This document shows, piece after piece, positions 22,715 to 32,858 of a stretch of DNA of 64,000 nucleotides (its first letter is position 1; each line of letters opens with the position of its first letter). The notes under the pieces are model-generated. The model saw only the letters and a list, made by a program, of their open reading frames with translations. It searched no databases and was not told the DNA's origin. This DNA is from Aporhodopirellula rubra (GTDB lineage: Bacteria > Planctomycetota > Planctomycetia > Pirellulales > Pirellulaceae). The translations under genes were made by a program, and so were the position numbers. The stretch is taken from NCBI RefSeq assembly GCF_014192335.1, contig NZ_JACHXU010000003.1, positions 310,001-374,000 of the forward strand, in the 5' to 3' direction.

Positions 22715-25700
22715 ATGTCCCAAGTTCGTGCCGGAGCCGCTTTCGTTGAACTGACGCTGAAGAACTCAGCGTTGGTGAAGGGACTGCGTTCGGCACAGAA
22801 ACAACTTTCATCGTTCGCATCATCGACGTCGATGATGGGTGCAAAGCTGACCGGCCTGGGTGTCGCGATGGCCGCGCCGCTGGGTGCCGGCATCCAAAAG
22901 TTTGCCGAGTACGACGACGCGATCCGACAAGTCGCCGCCATCACGGGAGCCACCGGCGCGGCGTTCGATCGTTTGAATGCGAAGGCGAAACAACTCGGAG
23001 CGACAACAAGCTTCTCGGCCGTCGAAGTCGCCAGCCTGATGACGGAACTAGGCCGTGCTGGTTTCGATCCGCGACAAATCGAAGACATGACTGGCAGCGT
23101 CATGAATCTCGCCCGAGCGACCGGCACCGATGCCACGCTCGCATCAGGAATCTTCGCCGCTGCGATCCGCCAATTCAACATGGAGGCCGGCCAAGCCCCG
23201 CGAGTCGCCGACGCACTGACGGCCGCCGCCAACAAGAGTTTCAACAGCGTCGAGTCACTCGGTGAAGCACTGAAGTACGCCGGTCCCGTCGCGGCCGATG
23301 CGAACATGAGCCTCGAAGAAACGCTCGCGATCCTGGGAACGCTTGGCAACGTGGGCATCCAAGGCTCATCCGCCGGTAACGCACTGAAACGATTGCTGAC
23401 ACTGTCGGCCGCCGAGTCGGAAAAATTTCAAAAAGTGTTCGGTGTCGCGACCAAAGATGCGGCCGGAAACGCTCGACCGCTGGCCGACGTTCTGGGCGAA
23501 GTGGCCGAGGCCACGAAAGACCTCGGTTCGTCCGATCGGGCAGCCAAGTTCAACGAAGTCTTTGGGATGCTCGGTATCACCGCTGCGTCCGCGATCGGTA
23601 AAACGGTCACGGACACTCGCGAGTTACTCGGTGAACTGGAAGGTGCAGGAGGCATCGCCAAGAAGACAGCCGACAAAATGGAATCCGGTCTCGGCGGAGC
23701 GTTCCGAGTTCTCGCCAGTTCCTTTGAAGCCGTCCGCATCGCGATCGGCGAGGCTCTCGAAAAGCCGATTCAGCGACTGACCGAAAACGTCTCGCTCGCT
23801 GCTTCCTCCATCACCGACTGGATCGGCGAAAACAAACGAGTCGTCCAAGTTGCCGCGTTGGTCGCAGCCGGAGTCATCGCCGCCGGTGCCGCACTACTCA
23901 CGATCGGTTCGGCCGCCGCGGCAGCGTCGATGGCGGTTGGCGGGTTACTTGGGATCTTCTCCGCGATCGGCAGCGTCGTGGGCATGGCCGGTGCAGCGGT
24001 CTCAGCTTTGCTTTCGCCCATCGGTTTGGTGGTTGCTGGCGTTGTAGGGCTTGGTCTGTACCTCGCCAAAACGTCCGGCCTGTTGTCTCGAGTCTCCGCG
24101 TTCTTCAAAACCGCGTTCGCTCAAATCGCGGTCGACTCTCAATCTGCCTTCAAAGCCATCGCTGCATCACTCGCATTCGGTGACATCACCGGTGTGGCCA
24201 AAGTCATGTGGGCGTACTTGCGTGGCTTATGGAAACAAGGCGTCGCGGCTTTGGCCGACGCGTGGGATCAACTGTCATCCAGCCTCGATGGGTTCGCCGG
24301 CGGATTGCTGTCGGCGGTCGGCAGCTTGCTTCGCAGCACACTCGCGTGGGCCAGCGAAAACCGAGCCGCGATCCTGACCGCCGTGGCGGGTTTCGCCGCA
24401 ATGAAAGTCGGTGCCGCCGGCGTCGGTGCCGCGATGATCGCCCTGAAGGGTATCACGATCGGTTTGTCCGTCGCCTCGAAAACGCTCGCGGCAACTTGGG
24501 CGGTCTTGAAGACCGTCGGTGCAGGCATCAAAGCGGTCTTCATCGGTTTGGCTGCCGTCAAAAAGATCAACATCGCACTGGCCGGCGTCTATGCCGCAGT
24601 CACCGCCGGACTCTCAGGAGCGTTTGGATTGCTGACCGGAGCGATCAGTTCTGCAGCCGGTGCGATGGCTTTGTTGTTCTCGCCACTGGGTTTGGTTGTC
24701 GCCGGCGTTGTCGCTCTCGGTGCCTACTTCCTCTACACGTCGGGTGCGATCGGCAGTTCAATCGACTTCCTCAAAGGAGCTTTCCAAAACCTGAAGGCCC
24801 ACACGATGGCCGCATTCGGTGCAATCGCCAACGCTCTGCGAGCCGGCGACATCAACGCGGCCGTCGATGTGCTGTGGTCTTACATCAAAATGCAGTGGAC
24901 CAAAGGCACGACCTGGCTCTCAGGCATGTGGTCACGATTCACCGCATACCTTTCCGACGCTTGGGGCGACGCGGTCTACAAACTCGCCGACCAACTCATG
25001 CAAGGTTTCGGCGGATTGCGAGCGATCTGGAACAGCACGGTTGCCTACCTCGCCGACGGTTGGACGATCCTCACGTCGGCGGTCCAGAAAGGTTGGAACA
25101 ACACAGTCGGGTTCCTGAAGAAAGGTTTCCTGAAACTTCACGAATTGGTCGACATCGCCGGCGACGTCGCGATCCAGATCGGCGGTGTGTTGGTCAACGC
25201 TCTGGCCGGCGTCGAAGGAGCGTGGGTCGAAACGATCGACTACCTCGCCGATTCGTGGGCCGTGTTCGTTGGTGAAGTCCGCAAGATGTGGAACAGCACG
25301 GTCGGGTTCCTCCGCAAGGCCTGGGTGAAGTTGAAATCGCTCTTCGACGACGACATCAATGTCGAAGCCGAGGTGCGGAAGATCGACAACGAAACGAACG
25401 CCAACAACGCGGAAGAACAACGCAAACGGCAAACCGCGATCGCCGGCCGTGCCGAACGCCGCCAAAAACGCAAAGCCGAGATCGAGGCCAACCGCAAGGC
25501 GATGCAGGAAGACTTGCAACGCCAACTCGAAGATCGCAAGAAGTCACGCGAAGGCCAAGACCTCGACGCCGACTTCGCTGCGATCGACGCCGAGACCAAC
25601 CAACAAAACGCCGCGGTCGATGCTGAACGGGATCGTCAATTCGATGCCAACGCCAAAGCCAACGAACAACGCACTGCCGACACGGAGGAATTCGCGACCG

Positions 25701-26641
25701 GCGTTCGCGACACACTCGACGAAATGCGTCGCCAAGCAAAGGCCGACGCCGCCGCCAAACGTGCCGAGCGATCCCTCGCCGAAGCCGATCGTCAAACCAA
25801 AGTCGCCGAAGCCGAAGCGGACTTCCAAGCTGCCATCGACAAAGCAAACGCTCTGAAACCAGAAGGCGACGAGCAAGCGATCAACAGTGAGACCACATCG
25901 CCACAAATCTCGGACGACCTGGCAGCAGCGATCGCCGAAGCCAAAGCGTCACTCGAAGCCGCTCAAACCGACGCGGGACTAACGGGCGAAGATGCCGCCG
26001 GTGATGAGCGTCTCGACAAACTCAAGGCCGGCATCGCGGCGATGGAAGCCAAGGCAGCCGCGATCACCGATCGAGCCGGCAACGAAAGCAAACTCGACTT
26101 GCCGCCCGCTGAACTCGACGACAATTCAGTCGCCTTGGAACTCGACCGCGACGCCCAAGCCTCAATCGACAATTTTTCAGGCACCGACGTCCGCGATCAA
26201 TCGAACGAGTCCGTCACCGGAAAGTTTGATTCACGCGGCCTCAACATCGGCAGCGGTGCTCGCAAACTCGAACCGATCGGTCTTGATGCTCCCGCTGAGA
26301 AGCTGAAACCTGAACCGCTCGACGAAGAACCTGAAATCATCGTCGCACCGAAGCTGGCCATCGACGAACAAGCCGATGATGCGATCGCCCAGCAAGGACC
26401 AGAGCCCGACGCCATCGCCGACTCAGGCCTGCAGCAAATCAACGATCGCCTCGTCGCCATCGGTCAATATTTGATGAAGTCCAACGAATTACTAGCCGGC
26501 GGAAGTGGCAGCCTCAGCGAGTCGGGTGAACGATCCGGTCTCGGCCTCAGCGAGGACGTCCAACGAGCGATCGTCGAGACCGCCAACAACACTCGCAAGC
26601 TCGCCGAACGATCCACCGGCGGCGGGTTGGTGTTTAGCTGA
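22715..26641 (+). CDS. Tail tape measure protein
   Basis: A 1308-residue protein. The N-terminus (residues 1-350) matches the TP901-type tape measure core: KFAEYDDAIRQVAAITG near 66, SFSAVEVASLMTELGRAGF near 100 and LGTLGNVGIQGSSAGNALK near 210. Several hydrophobic segments occur at 370-450 and 560-680. The C-terminal third is highly charged coiled coil (EEQRKRQTAIAGRAERR onward). By the usual rule of about 0.15 nm per residue the tail would be near 0.2 micrometre. This fixes the element as siphovirus-like. It overlaps the next gene by one base. Confidence 0.9.
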   Translation: MSQVRAGAAFVELTLKNSALVKGLRSAQKQLSSFASSTSMMGAKLTGLGVAMAAPLGAGIQKFAEYDDAIRQVAAITGATGAAFDRLNAKAKQLGATTSFSAVEVASLMTELGRAGFDPRQIEDMTGSVMNLARATGTDATLASGIFAAAIRQFNMEAGQAPRVADALTAAANKSFNSVESLGEALKYAGPVAADANMSLEETLAILGTLGNVGIQGSSAGNALKRLLTLSAAESEKFQKVFGVATKDAAGNARPLADVLGEVAEATKDLGSSDRAAKFNEVFGMLGITAASAIGKTVTDTRELLGELEGAGGIAKKTADKMESGLGGAFRVLASSFEAVRIAIGEALEKPIQRLTENVSLAASSITDWIGENKRVVQVAALVAAGVIAAGAALLTIGSAAAAASMAVGGLLGIFSAIGSVVGMAGAAVSALLSPIGLVVAGVVGLGLYLAKTSGLLSRVSAFFKTAFAQIAVDSQSAFKAIAASLAFGDITGVAKVMWAYLRGLWKQGVAALADAWDQLSSSLDGFAGGLLSAVGSLLRSTLAWASENRAAILTAVAGFAAMKVGAAGVGAAMIALKGITIGLSVASKTLAATWAVLKTVGAGIKAVFIGLAAVKKINIALAGVYAAVTAGLSGAFGLLTGAISSAAGAMALLFSPLGLVVAGVVALGAYFLYTSGAIGSSIDFLKGAFQNLKAHTMAAFGAIANALRAGDINAAVDVLWSYIKMQWTKGTTWLSGMWSRFTAYLSDAWGDAVYKLADQLMQGFGGLRAIWNSTVAYLADGWTILTSAVQKGWNNTVGFLKKGFLKLHELVDIAGDVAIQIGGVLVNALAGVEGAWVETIDYLADSWAVFVGEVRKMWNSTVGFLRKAWVKLKSLFDDDINVEAEVRKIDNETNANNAEEQRKRQTAIAGRAERRQKRKAEIEANRKAMQEDLQRQLEDRKKSREGQDLDADFAAIDAETNQQNAAVDAERDRQFDANAKANEQRTADTEEFATGVRDTLDEMRRQAKADAAAKRAERSLAEADRQTKVAEAEADFQAAIDKANALKPEGDEQAINSETTSPQISDDLAAAIAEAKASLEAAQTDAGLTGEDAAGDERLDKLKAGIAAMEAKAAAITDRAGNESKLDLPPAELDDNSVALELDRDAQASIDNFSGTDVRDQSNESVTGKFDSRGLNIGSGARKLEPIGLDAPAEKLKPEPLDEEPEIIVAPKLAIDEQADDAIAQQGPEPDAIADSGLQQINDRLVAIGQYLMKSNELLAGGSGSLSESGERSGLGLSEDVQRAIVETANNTRKLAERSTGGGLVFS

Positions 26642-27432
26642 TGAGTTTTTCATACGGAGGCTACAACTTCGACGTCGCGGCTCTGTCGGAGAAAGCGTCA
26701 CGCGGCAAAACGAATTCGGACTTCACCGCTTACGTCGCGACCAACGGTGGAAACGTCAGTCCACCGGCCGCCGCCAGTGCCGCCCAATCGTATTACGAAG
26801 ACAACTTTCCCGACCTGATTCCGTTCCTGCAAGTCGACTCGGAATTCATCAACGCCAAGCACGCGTTGGTCAGCGTCACGCTCAATGAAACCAAGCTCGA
26901 TCCGGTCTCGTTCAATACCACGGGAGCCACAACGCACATCAACCAAAGTTTGCTAACGCGAGGCATCTATGCCGCGCCCGGCAAGATCGCCCCAGACTAC
27001 CGCGGCGCGATCGGCGTGAGTGATTCAGGTGTCTCGGGCGTCGATGTCACCGTGCCGGCGTTTGAGTTCTCGGTCCGCAAGAAGTTTGAGTTCGTTTCGA
27101 CATCGTATCTGCTGGCGGTCGTTTCCATGACCGGCCGAACGAACTCGACGGCATGGTCGATCTTCGGCCCTGGCGAAGCCCTGTTCCTCGGGGGCGAGGG
27201 AGGCGAGGACGACAACAACTGGGTCGACATCACCTACCATTTTGCCGCTCGCCCCAATCAGCCGGCATTGCAACTCGGCAATATCGGCAGCGTCAGCAAA
27301 CGCGGTTGGGATTACTTGTGGGTGAAGCATGACGAAGAGGTCGTCGGCGATCGCGTGCTGCAAACGCCAGCGGCGGCCTACGTCGAACAAGTCTATCCCG
27401 ATGGCAATTTCGCAGCGTTAGGACTTTCGTAG
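26641..27432 (+). CDS. Distal tail structural protein, unknown type
   Basis: A 263-residue protein following the tape measure gene, where distal tail proteins are encoded. It is beta-rich (INAKHALVSVTLNETKLDPVSF, GIYAAPGKIAPDYRG) with no motif I can name. Proteins like it occur after the tape measure gene in planctomycete prophages. Its stop (TAG) is directly followed by the GTG of the next gene. Confidence 0.6.
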   Translation: MSFSYGGYNFDVAALSEKASRGKTNSDFTAYVATNGGNVSPPAAASAAQSYYEDNFPDLIPFLQVDSEFINAKHALVSVTLNETKLDPVSFNTTGATTHINQSLLTRGIYAAPGKIAPDYRGAIGVSDSGVSGVDVTVPAFEFSVRKKFEFVSTSYLLAVVSMTGRTNSTAWSIFGPGEALFLGGEGGEDDNNWVDITYHFAARPNQPALQLGNIGSVSKRGWDYLWVKHDEEVVGDRVLQTPAAAYVEQVYPDGNFAALGLS

Positions 27433-30180
27433 GTGGCAAGACGTGTTCGACCCGGCGACAGTCTCAACATCACCGCGGTCGAATACAACCGACTGCTGGC
27501 GGCGGCCGAGGCGTCACATCGCAACCGTCTGCCCGGCGGCGGTGGTCAACGAACACACCTGCGAAACGCGTCGACCGTTCGCGTTCACAACACGTCGGGT
27601 GCGGTCGTCCCGATTGGCGGCATCGCCGGATTCGATTCGCCCATCACGGATCCCGAAGCCGGCCCGGTTGAACTGGCCCGCTTCGTTCGCGATGCGACCA
27701 TCAAAACGGTTCGCCCGACCGAAGACGACCACACGGGCCGATTCGGCGTCGCGATCGAACCGATCCGCGATGGCGAAGTCGGCCGAGTCGTCTTCGACGG
27801 AGTCGTCGCGGCCCAAGTCGATGTCACCAAAACCTGGCATCGCTTCGCCGACGTCGCCGAATCGGGTGGCGACACATTGCAGTCGAAGCCCGACGGATCG
27901 GCACAAATCTTATGGCGGAAAGATCCGGCGAAGACTGGCCGACAATGGGCAGTCGTCCGAGTCGGCCGGCCCGCCGATCCGGTTTACCTCGTCAAAGTCC
28001 CGGCCGGCGGCATCGCGGCCCGTCGCGGGATGCGAGCCGGCAGCGCCGATTGCGACCTGTTCGAGCTGGATAAAGACGGCGAGATCCAACCCGTTGATGA
28101 TCCCGCCGGTGACGTGGTCCGGATCACCGCTCGCAACCATTCGGCTCAGCGAATCCGCGGCCCGATCGAAGGAAGTGGCGAAGACCAATACATCGTCGTC
28201 AACTTTGATGGGCATCGGTCCTGGGTCGTCGACCCGCCCAAGCAAACACTTCTGTGCAAACCGACGAAACGTATCAAAGCAAAGTCGTGGGGAACGGCTC
28301 GCGAGCTACGTTTTGATGGCGGATGGAAACCGATTGGCCCTGCCGTCTCGGTTTACAACGTTTGCGATTACGCATTGCTGGCAAGCCAACAGATCGTTTG
28401 CCACTTCCATGAGGACACATCAGCATATCTGACAATCGGTTGCCGTTGCTGTGATGGCAGCAGCAGTTCGAGCAGTTCATCAAGCTCCAGCAGCTCGTCG
28501 AGTTCAGGTTCCAGCAGCAGTTCTAGCAGCGATTCATCGTCCACCAGTTCTTCTTCGTCTCCCTCGTCATCATCTTCATCCTCGTCATCGGGAAGCTCAT
28601 CAAGCAGCAGTGGCTCGTCGAGTAGTTCGAGCATGAGCGGTTCAAGCTCATCGAGCATGTCGTCGAGTTCCAGCAGCTCCCTGTCGTCTTCCAGCAGTTC
28701 ATCAGGTTCGAGTTCGTCTAGCAGCGGACCGTCGTCATCGTCGTCCGGCAGCCCATCGTCCTCATCAAGCAGCGGTTCGTCATCGAGCAGCAGTTCCGGC
28801 AGTTCGTCGTCTTCATCAAAGTCATCTTCGAGCAGCGATTCATCCTCGAACTCGTCGTCATCCGACAGTAGCGATTCTTCCCTTAGTTCGTCCGCATCCA
28901 GCAGTAGCGATTCAAGCGACAGTTCAAAGTCTTCATCCAGTAGCGAAAGCAGTAGCCAATCGAGCGATTCCTCGGACAGCAGCGATTCAAGCACATCGAC
29001 AAGTCTGCCGAGCGTAAGCAGTTCATCCAGTTCCGACGGTTCCTCGTCCGCATCGAGTGATTCATCGGACAGTTCGTCCGATTCCCAGTCCAGCGACTCA
29101 TCGACAAGCGAATCGAGCGATTCCAGTACGTCGATCAGCCTGCCAAGCGTGTCCGCGTCCAGTTCATCGGCGAGTGATTCGTCGTCGAGCAACTCGCAAT
29201 CAAGCGATTCCGGTTCGTCGAGCGATTCGTCCACCTCGCAATCAAGCGAATCCGCCAGCACGCCATCCGTCAGCAGTTCGCAATCGTCTGTCTCCGAAAG
29301 CGAGTCATCGACCAGCGAATCATCGAATTCTGAATCGAGCCGATCCGATTCAAGCTTGTCAGAGAGTGAGTCAACGAGCCAATCCGACTCGGAAGGTTCA
29401 CGATCCTATAGTTGGAATTCATCGGCAAGCAGCGACAGCGTTTCTGATTCAAGCGAGTCTGAATCTCAATCCGAATCTGAGTCGACTTCCGAATCAACAT
29501 CGCAATCAGCGAGCGAGTCTGGCAGTGAGCCTCCGAGCGAATCAAGCATTGACCGAAGTTCGGACTCGCAAAGCTACTCACTGAGCGGATCGGCTTCGCA
29601 CTCCAACAGCGATTCAGGCAGTGGAAGCAATAGTGGTTCCACGTCTGGAAGCGGTTCAAATTCCGATTCCGGCAGCGATTCCGGTTCCGATTCTCGATCG
29701 ACGAGCGACTCAACCTCGGGCAGTGATTCTGTCAGCGATGGCTCAACAAGCGTCGCAGCGTCGTCGAACGGTTCGGATTCTGAATCCAACCCGCCATCCA
29801 CAAGCGAATCTGACTCCGAAGGCTCAGACAGCGATCGGCCCAGTGCAAGCGACGACCCGAGTGTCGGCGATTCATCGGGTAGCGACAGCGATCAACCATC
29901 TGAAAGCAACGACTCAACATCCGACTCCGACCCACCCAGCGATGGTTCCGACCGACCCAGCGAAAGTGCGTCCGACAGCAGCGACGGCTCCGATCGACCG
30001 AGTGAAAGCGATTCAACCGAGGAACCATCCGAAGATCGCAGCGGATCCAGTGAACCTTGCAACAGCACGTGGATTTGGTCGTGCGGTTGGGAGTTGGTGA
30101 GCAGCGATTGTGAAGACCCCGGCGACCCACCTAGTTCGTCCGGTTCATTCGATGGCGCAGTAGCAGGCATGACAGCATGA
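27433..30180 (+). CDS. Serine-rich tail-associated protein
   Basis: A 915-residue protein from a GTG start abutting the previous stop. Residues 1-335 are an ordinary folded region (RRVRPGDSLNITAVEYNRLLAAAEA at the start, several beta-rich stretches, and a CCDG at 337). From about 341 to 872 it is a low-complexity tract, mostly Ser, with Gly at first, then Asp, and then Glu/Asn/Thr/Gln. The Ser codons are mixed (AGC, AGT, TCG, TCA, TCC), so the DNA is not a simple satellite, which suggests selection for serine itself. The end has two cysteines and WIWSCGWEL. I infer a surface-exposed fibre or adhesin whose serines may be glycosylated by enzymes encoded downstream. No signal peptide is visible, as expected for a virion protein. 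Confidence 0.72.
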   Translation: MARRVRPGDSLNITAVEYNRLLAAAEASHRNRLPGGGGQRTHLRNASTVRVHNTSGAVVPIGGIAGFDSPITDPEAGPVELARFVRDATIKTVRPTEDDHTGRFGVAIEPIRDGEVGRVVFDGVVAAQVDVTKTWHRFADVAESGGDTLQSKPDGSAQILWRKDPAKTGRQWAVVRVGRPADPVYLVKVPAGGIAARRGMRAGSADCDLFELDKDGEIQPVDDPAGDVVRITARNHSAQRIRGPIEGSGEDQYIVVNFDGHRSWVVDPPKQTLLCKPTKRIKAKSWGTARELRFDGGWKPIGPAVSVYNVCDYALLASQQIVCHFHEDTSAYLTIGCRCCDGSSSSSSSSSSSSSSSSGSSSSSSSDSSSTSSSSSPSSSSSSSSSGSSSSSSGSSSSSSMSGSSSSSMSSSSSSSLSSSSSSSGSSSSSSGPSSSSSGSPSSSSSSGSSSSSSSGSSSSSSKSSSSSDSSSNSSSSDSSDSSLSSSASSSSDSSDSSKSSSSSESSSQSSDSSDSSDSSTSTSLPSVSSSSSSDGSSSASSDSSDSSSDSQSSDSSTSESSDSSTSISLPSVSASSSSASDSSSSNSQSSDSGSSSDSSTSQSSESASTPSVSSSQSSVSESESSTSESSNSESSRSDSSLSESESTSQSDSEGSRSYSWNSSASSDSVSDSSESESQSESESTSESTSQSASESGSEPPSESSIDRSSDSQSYSLSGSASHSNSDSGSGSNSGSTSGSGSNSDSGSDSGSDSRSTSDSTSGSDSVSDGSTSVAASSNGSDSESNPPSTSESDSEGSDSDRPSASDDPSVGDSSGSDSDQPSESNDSTSDSDPPSDGSDRPSESASDSSDGSDRPSESDSTEEPSEDRSGSSEPCNSTWIWSCGWELVSSDCEDPGDPPSSSGSFDGAVAGMTA

Positions 30181-30749
30181 TCCATTGCCCACATCTAACG
30201 CCCGACAACCAATGCGAAGTGGCCAACCAGATCGCAGGTTGTCGCGTGCAAACAACGCCGGCTGCCTGCAACGCGTGCCAGACCAATGACAACCCGTGCG
30301 CGATCAATGTCGTCACGATCGGCATGGCATTGGTCAACAAGAAGCGACGCAAACAGGACGTCACTGAGTTGGAGTCACTGCTTCGCAACTACATGCCGGA
30401 CGAAGATCCGATGCCGGTGACGTTGAAGATGAGCAGTTACAAGCCCGGCCCCGGCAACGAGCTCAAAAAGATGATCGCTTGGTTTGCCAAGCCAAGCGAA
30501 ACGTGCAACTGCGAAACCCGTGTCGACACGATGAACGACTGGGGTGCCGAAGGTTGCCGCCAAAACATTGACACGATCGTCGATTGGTTACTCGAAGAAG
30601 CCCAAGCAAGAGGACTCCCACATGGAAGGTTTACGGCCACAGTCGCCCGCAGTCTCGTCAACACTGCCATCCGCAAGTACGAGCGGAAGTTCCCCGAAGG
30701 GGCACCCGAACCAGACCAAGACGATCCCGAGGACGAATTCAATCGTTGA
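30177..30749 (+). CDS. Cys-rich phage protein, unknown function
   Basis: A 190-residue protein whose ATGA start overlaps the Ser-rich gene. The N-terminus has seven cysteines in 45 residues (CPH...NQCEVAN...GCRV...ACNACQ...NPC). The centre has ELKKMIAWFAKPSETCNCETRVDTMN followed by IDTIVDWLLEEAQARGLP. I recall this second half from planctomycete prophages, where it accompanies the glycosyltransferase-like genes; no function is known to me. The first Cys block could bind a metal cluster. Confidence 0.62.
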   Translation: MIHCPHLTPDNQCEVANQIAGCRVQTTPAACNACQTNDNPCAINVVTIGMALVNKKRRKQDVTELESLLRNYMPDEDPMPVTLKMSSYKPGPGNELKKMIAWFAKPSETCNCETRVDTMNDWGAEGCRQNIDTIVDWLLEEAQARGLPHGRFTATVARSLVNTAIRKYERKFPEGAPEPDQDDPEDEFNR

Positions 30750-32097
30750 ACGCTGTTTCCTAATTAACCTCGATCGCCGCGATGATCGAATGCGAGAATG
30801 GATGCGGCAACTTCCTGATCCTTGGCCGTTCCCCGAACCAGAACGCTTCGCCGCGATCGACGGCCGGCGCGTCGCGACACCACCGCAGTGGCGAGCAGGT
30901 AATGGTGCGTGGGGGTGTTACCGATCTCACTTACTAATTCTCGAAAAGTGTCTGCTCGAACACATCGACTCGTACGTTGTCTTTGAAGACGACGCAGGGT
31001 TCGGCGACGACTTCTGCGAGCGACTGCAACAGTTTATTGCCGAATTGCCTGCCGATTGGGGCATGGCGTATCTGGGTGGCCAACACCTCTACGCCGGAAA
31101 GAACCCGCCGCAAAAGGTTAGCGAACACGTCTATCGACCCTACAACGTGAATCGCACCCACGCGTTCATGGTCCGCGGGCGCGACGCGATGAAAACACTC
31201 TATCGGCATTTGACCTGGAACGATTGGCACTCCAAGCACCATATCGACCATCACCTCGGTCGCTTAATCCAACGTCGCTACCAAGCTCTCGTCCAGGGGA
31301 AGAATATCCAAAAGGAATCCATCGGGGTCTACACACCTGATCGCTGGCTCGTTGGGCAACTTCCCACGAAGTCCAATATCTGCGGACGCAAATGGAGTCA
31401 AACACGATTCTTCAATGACGCCAAAAACGCGGATCATTCCGACGCACCGTTCTTTGCGGTCCTCGGCCCGCACCGCGCCGGCACGTCGTGCGTCGCGATG
31501 GTGATGCACCATCTGGGCGTTCACATGGGAAATCAACTCGGTGGTTACGAAGCGACCGGAGGCGGCGAGGCGCTCGGGTTAGCACAGCTTTGCGAAAAAG
31601 TGATGCGGTTCCCGGCAACGGACCCGAATGTCAGCGACGACCAACTGACTCAAATGCTCAAGTCGTGGATCGTCAGTCGCAAATCGGAAGCCAACCGCGA
31701 CAAGACTGTCTCCGGCGCAAAGTATCCGCATCTATGTCGCTTCGTGAATCACCTTCACGCCGGACTGGGCGATTCACTGCGAATCATCTCCGTCGAACGA
31801 GACATCGAAGCGTCGATTCGTTCGCTGCAAAACCGAAGCGAGAAACATCGTGGCCAATGGTTCGCGGCGAACGACGAGGAATGCGAGGTTCTGCAACGCA
31901 GTCTCCTCGCCCACCGAGACAACTTCATCGCCGAGCATCCCGAAGTGCCGATGTTCCGGATCGAGTTCGCCGAATTGGTGACGTATCCCGAGGAGGTGAT
32001 CAGCAATCTGGTCGAGTTCCTCGGGATCACGCCGACCCAGGATGAAATCCAGTCGGCAATCGAGCACGTCAATCCAGATCTTCGGAAGTTTGGGTGA
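30622..32097 (+). CDS. GT25 glycosyltransferase - sulfotransferase fusion
   Basis: I start at the ATG at 30622, which has AAGAGGA 8 bases upstream. That gives 491 residues but overlaps the previous gene by 128 bases; no later start precedes the conserved region. From residue 42 on there is a GT25-type domain: CFLINLDRRDDRM, FAAIDGRRV, GAWGCYRSHLLILE and VVFEDDAGF, the last carrying the acidic metal/sugar site. From about residue 275 a sulfotransferase-like P-loop fold follows: FAVLGPHRAGTSCVAMVM (5'-phosphosulfate loop) and IISVERDIEASIRSL (3'-phosphate region), with a C-terminal ITYPEEV-like segment. It would add a sugar and possibly a sulfate to a protein or glycan. The likeliest local target is the Ser-rich protein. 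Confidence 0.8.
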   Translation: MEGLRPQSPAVSSTLPSASTSGSSPKGHPNQTKTIPRTNSIVERCFLINLDRRDDRMREWMRQLPDPWPFPEPERFAAIDGRRVATPPQWRAGNGAWGCYRSHLLILEKCLLEHIDSYVVFEDDAGFGDDFCERLQQFIAELPADWGMAYLGGQHLYAGKNPPQKVSEHVYRPYNVNRTHAFMVRGRDAMKTLYRHLTWNDWHSKHHIDHHLGRLIQRRYQALVQGKNIQKESIGVYTPDRWLVGQLPTKSNICGRKWSQTRFFNDAKNADHSDAPFFAVLGPHRAGTSCVAMVMHHLGVHMGNQLGGYEATGGGEALGLAQLCEKVMRFPATDPNVSDDQLTQMLKSWIVSRKSEANRDKTVSGAKYPHLCRFVNHLHAGLGDSLRIISVERDIEASIRSLQNRSEKHRGQWFAANDEECEVLQRSLLAHRDNFIAEHPEVPMFRIEFAELVTYPEEVISNLVEFLGITPTQDEIQSAIEHVNPDLRKFG

Positions 32098-32858
32098 GCA
32101 TCATCGTGAACAACATCTCAACAGCAGATATTACGTTTTGCATCAAGACGATTCACCGACCTTGGTCCTGCCATCGCCTGGTCAAATCGCTGCGAGAGCA
32201 CATCGCCGATCCAAGGATTGTTGTTGTCGACGACGGTCGGCCTGAGCTTCGTTTCAGTGAGAAATATCCCGAAACCGCTATGCTTTGCACGGTCATCAAC
32301 CTTGATCAGCACGATGTGGGCGTTGGAGTAGGACGTAACGCGGCGATCGACGCGGCGCAGACTGAGTACATCTTTCTGCTCGACGACGACCATGTTGTCA
32401 CGCCGGACTTTCACATCGACCGCGTTTGCGAGTACTTCACGAAGCACGAACTCGACATCCTTGCCGTCCGACAGGGTGGAGGTGGTCGACCCACGATGCT
32501 TTCGCCGCTGATGAACGGCAAACGCATCTGGATGCACCGCGGTGAAAAGAAACGTGTCGGCACCGTGGCCTGGTGCGACATGGTCAGCAACGCGTTTCTC
32601 GCTCGCAAGGAAACAATCGCGACGCTCCGTTGGGACGAAGCCCTGAAAACCTACGAGCACTGGGAGTTCTTCTACCGAGCGAGTCACCTCGCCAAGCTGC
32701 AAATCGCGGTCGCGACGGATTGTTCAGTCGTCCATGCACACGTGGCCGGCACTGGTTACGGCAACCTACGGGGGAGATCAAAGTTCCGTGCGATAGGGCT
32801 TCGCAAGCACGGTTTCCATTCGATGCGGTATCCAGGAGGTCAAATCGTCCGTGCGTGA
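32094..32858 (+). CDS. GT2/GT12-like glycosyltransferase, copy 1
   Basis: A 254-residue protein from a GTG overlapping the previous stop. It opens with ITFCIKTIHRPWSC, then IVVVDDGRPELRF, VGVGRNAAIDA, YIFLLDDDHVVT (DxD-type metal site near residue 103) and the late CDMVSNAFLARKE and EHWEFFYRA segments. This pattern is close to GalNAc-transferase-type GT-A enzymes (GT12 and GT2). No transmembrane segment is visible, so it acts in the cytoplasm on a nucleotide-sugar donor. It is a paralogue of the next gene. Confidence 0.8.
   Translation: MSIIVNNISTADITFCIKTIHRPWSCHRLVKSLREHIADPRIVVVDDGRPELRFSEKYPETAMLCTVINLDQHDVGVGVGRNAAIDAAQTEYIFLLDDDHVVTPDFHIDRVCEYFTKHELDILAVRQGGGGRPTMLSPLMNGKRIWMHRGEKKRVGTVAWCDMVSNAFLARKETIATLRWDEALKTYEHWEFFYRASHLAKLQIAVATDCSVVHAHVAGTGYGNLRGRSKFRAIGLRKHGFHSMRYPGGQIVRA

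Noticed and set aside
24208-25275. 355-codon Arg-rich frame inside the tape measure gene
   Set aside because: Out-of-frame shadow with biased composition; the tape measure frame is clearly coding.
28368-29261. Minus-strand Asp/Glu/Leu-rich frame of 297 codons
   Set aside because: It is the antisense of the serine-rich tract; its composition follows directly from the Ser codons.
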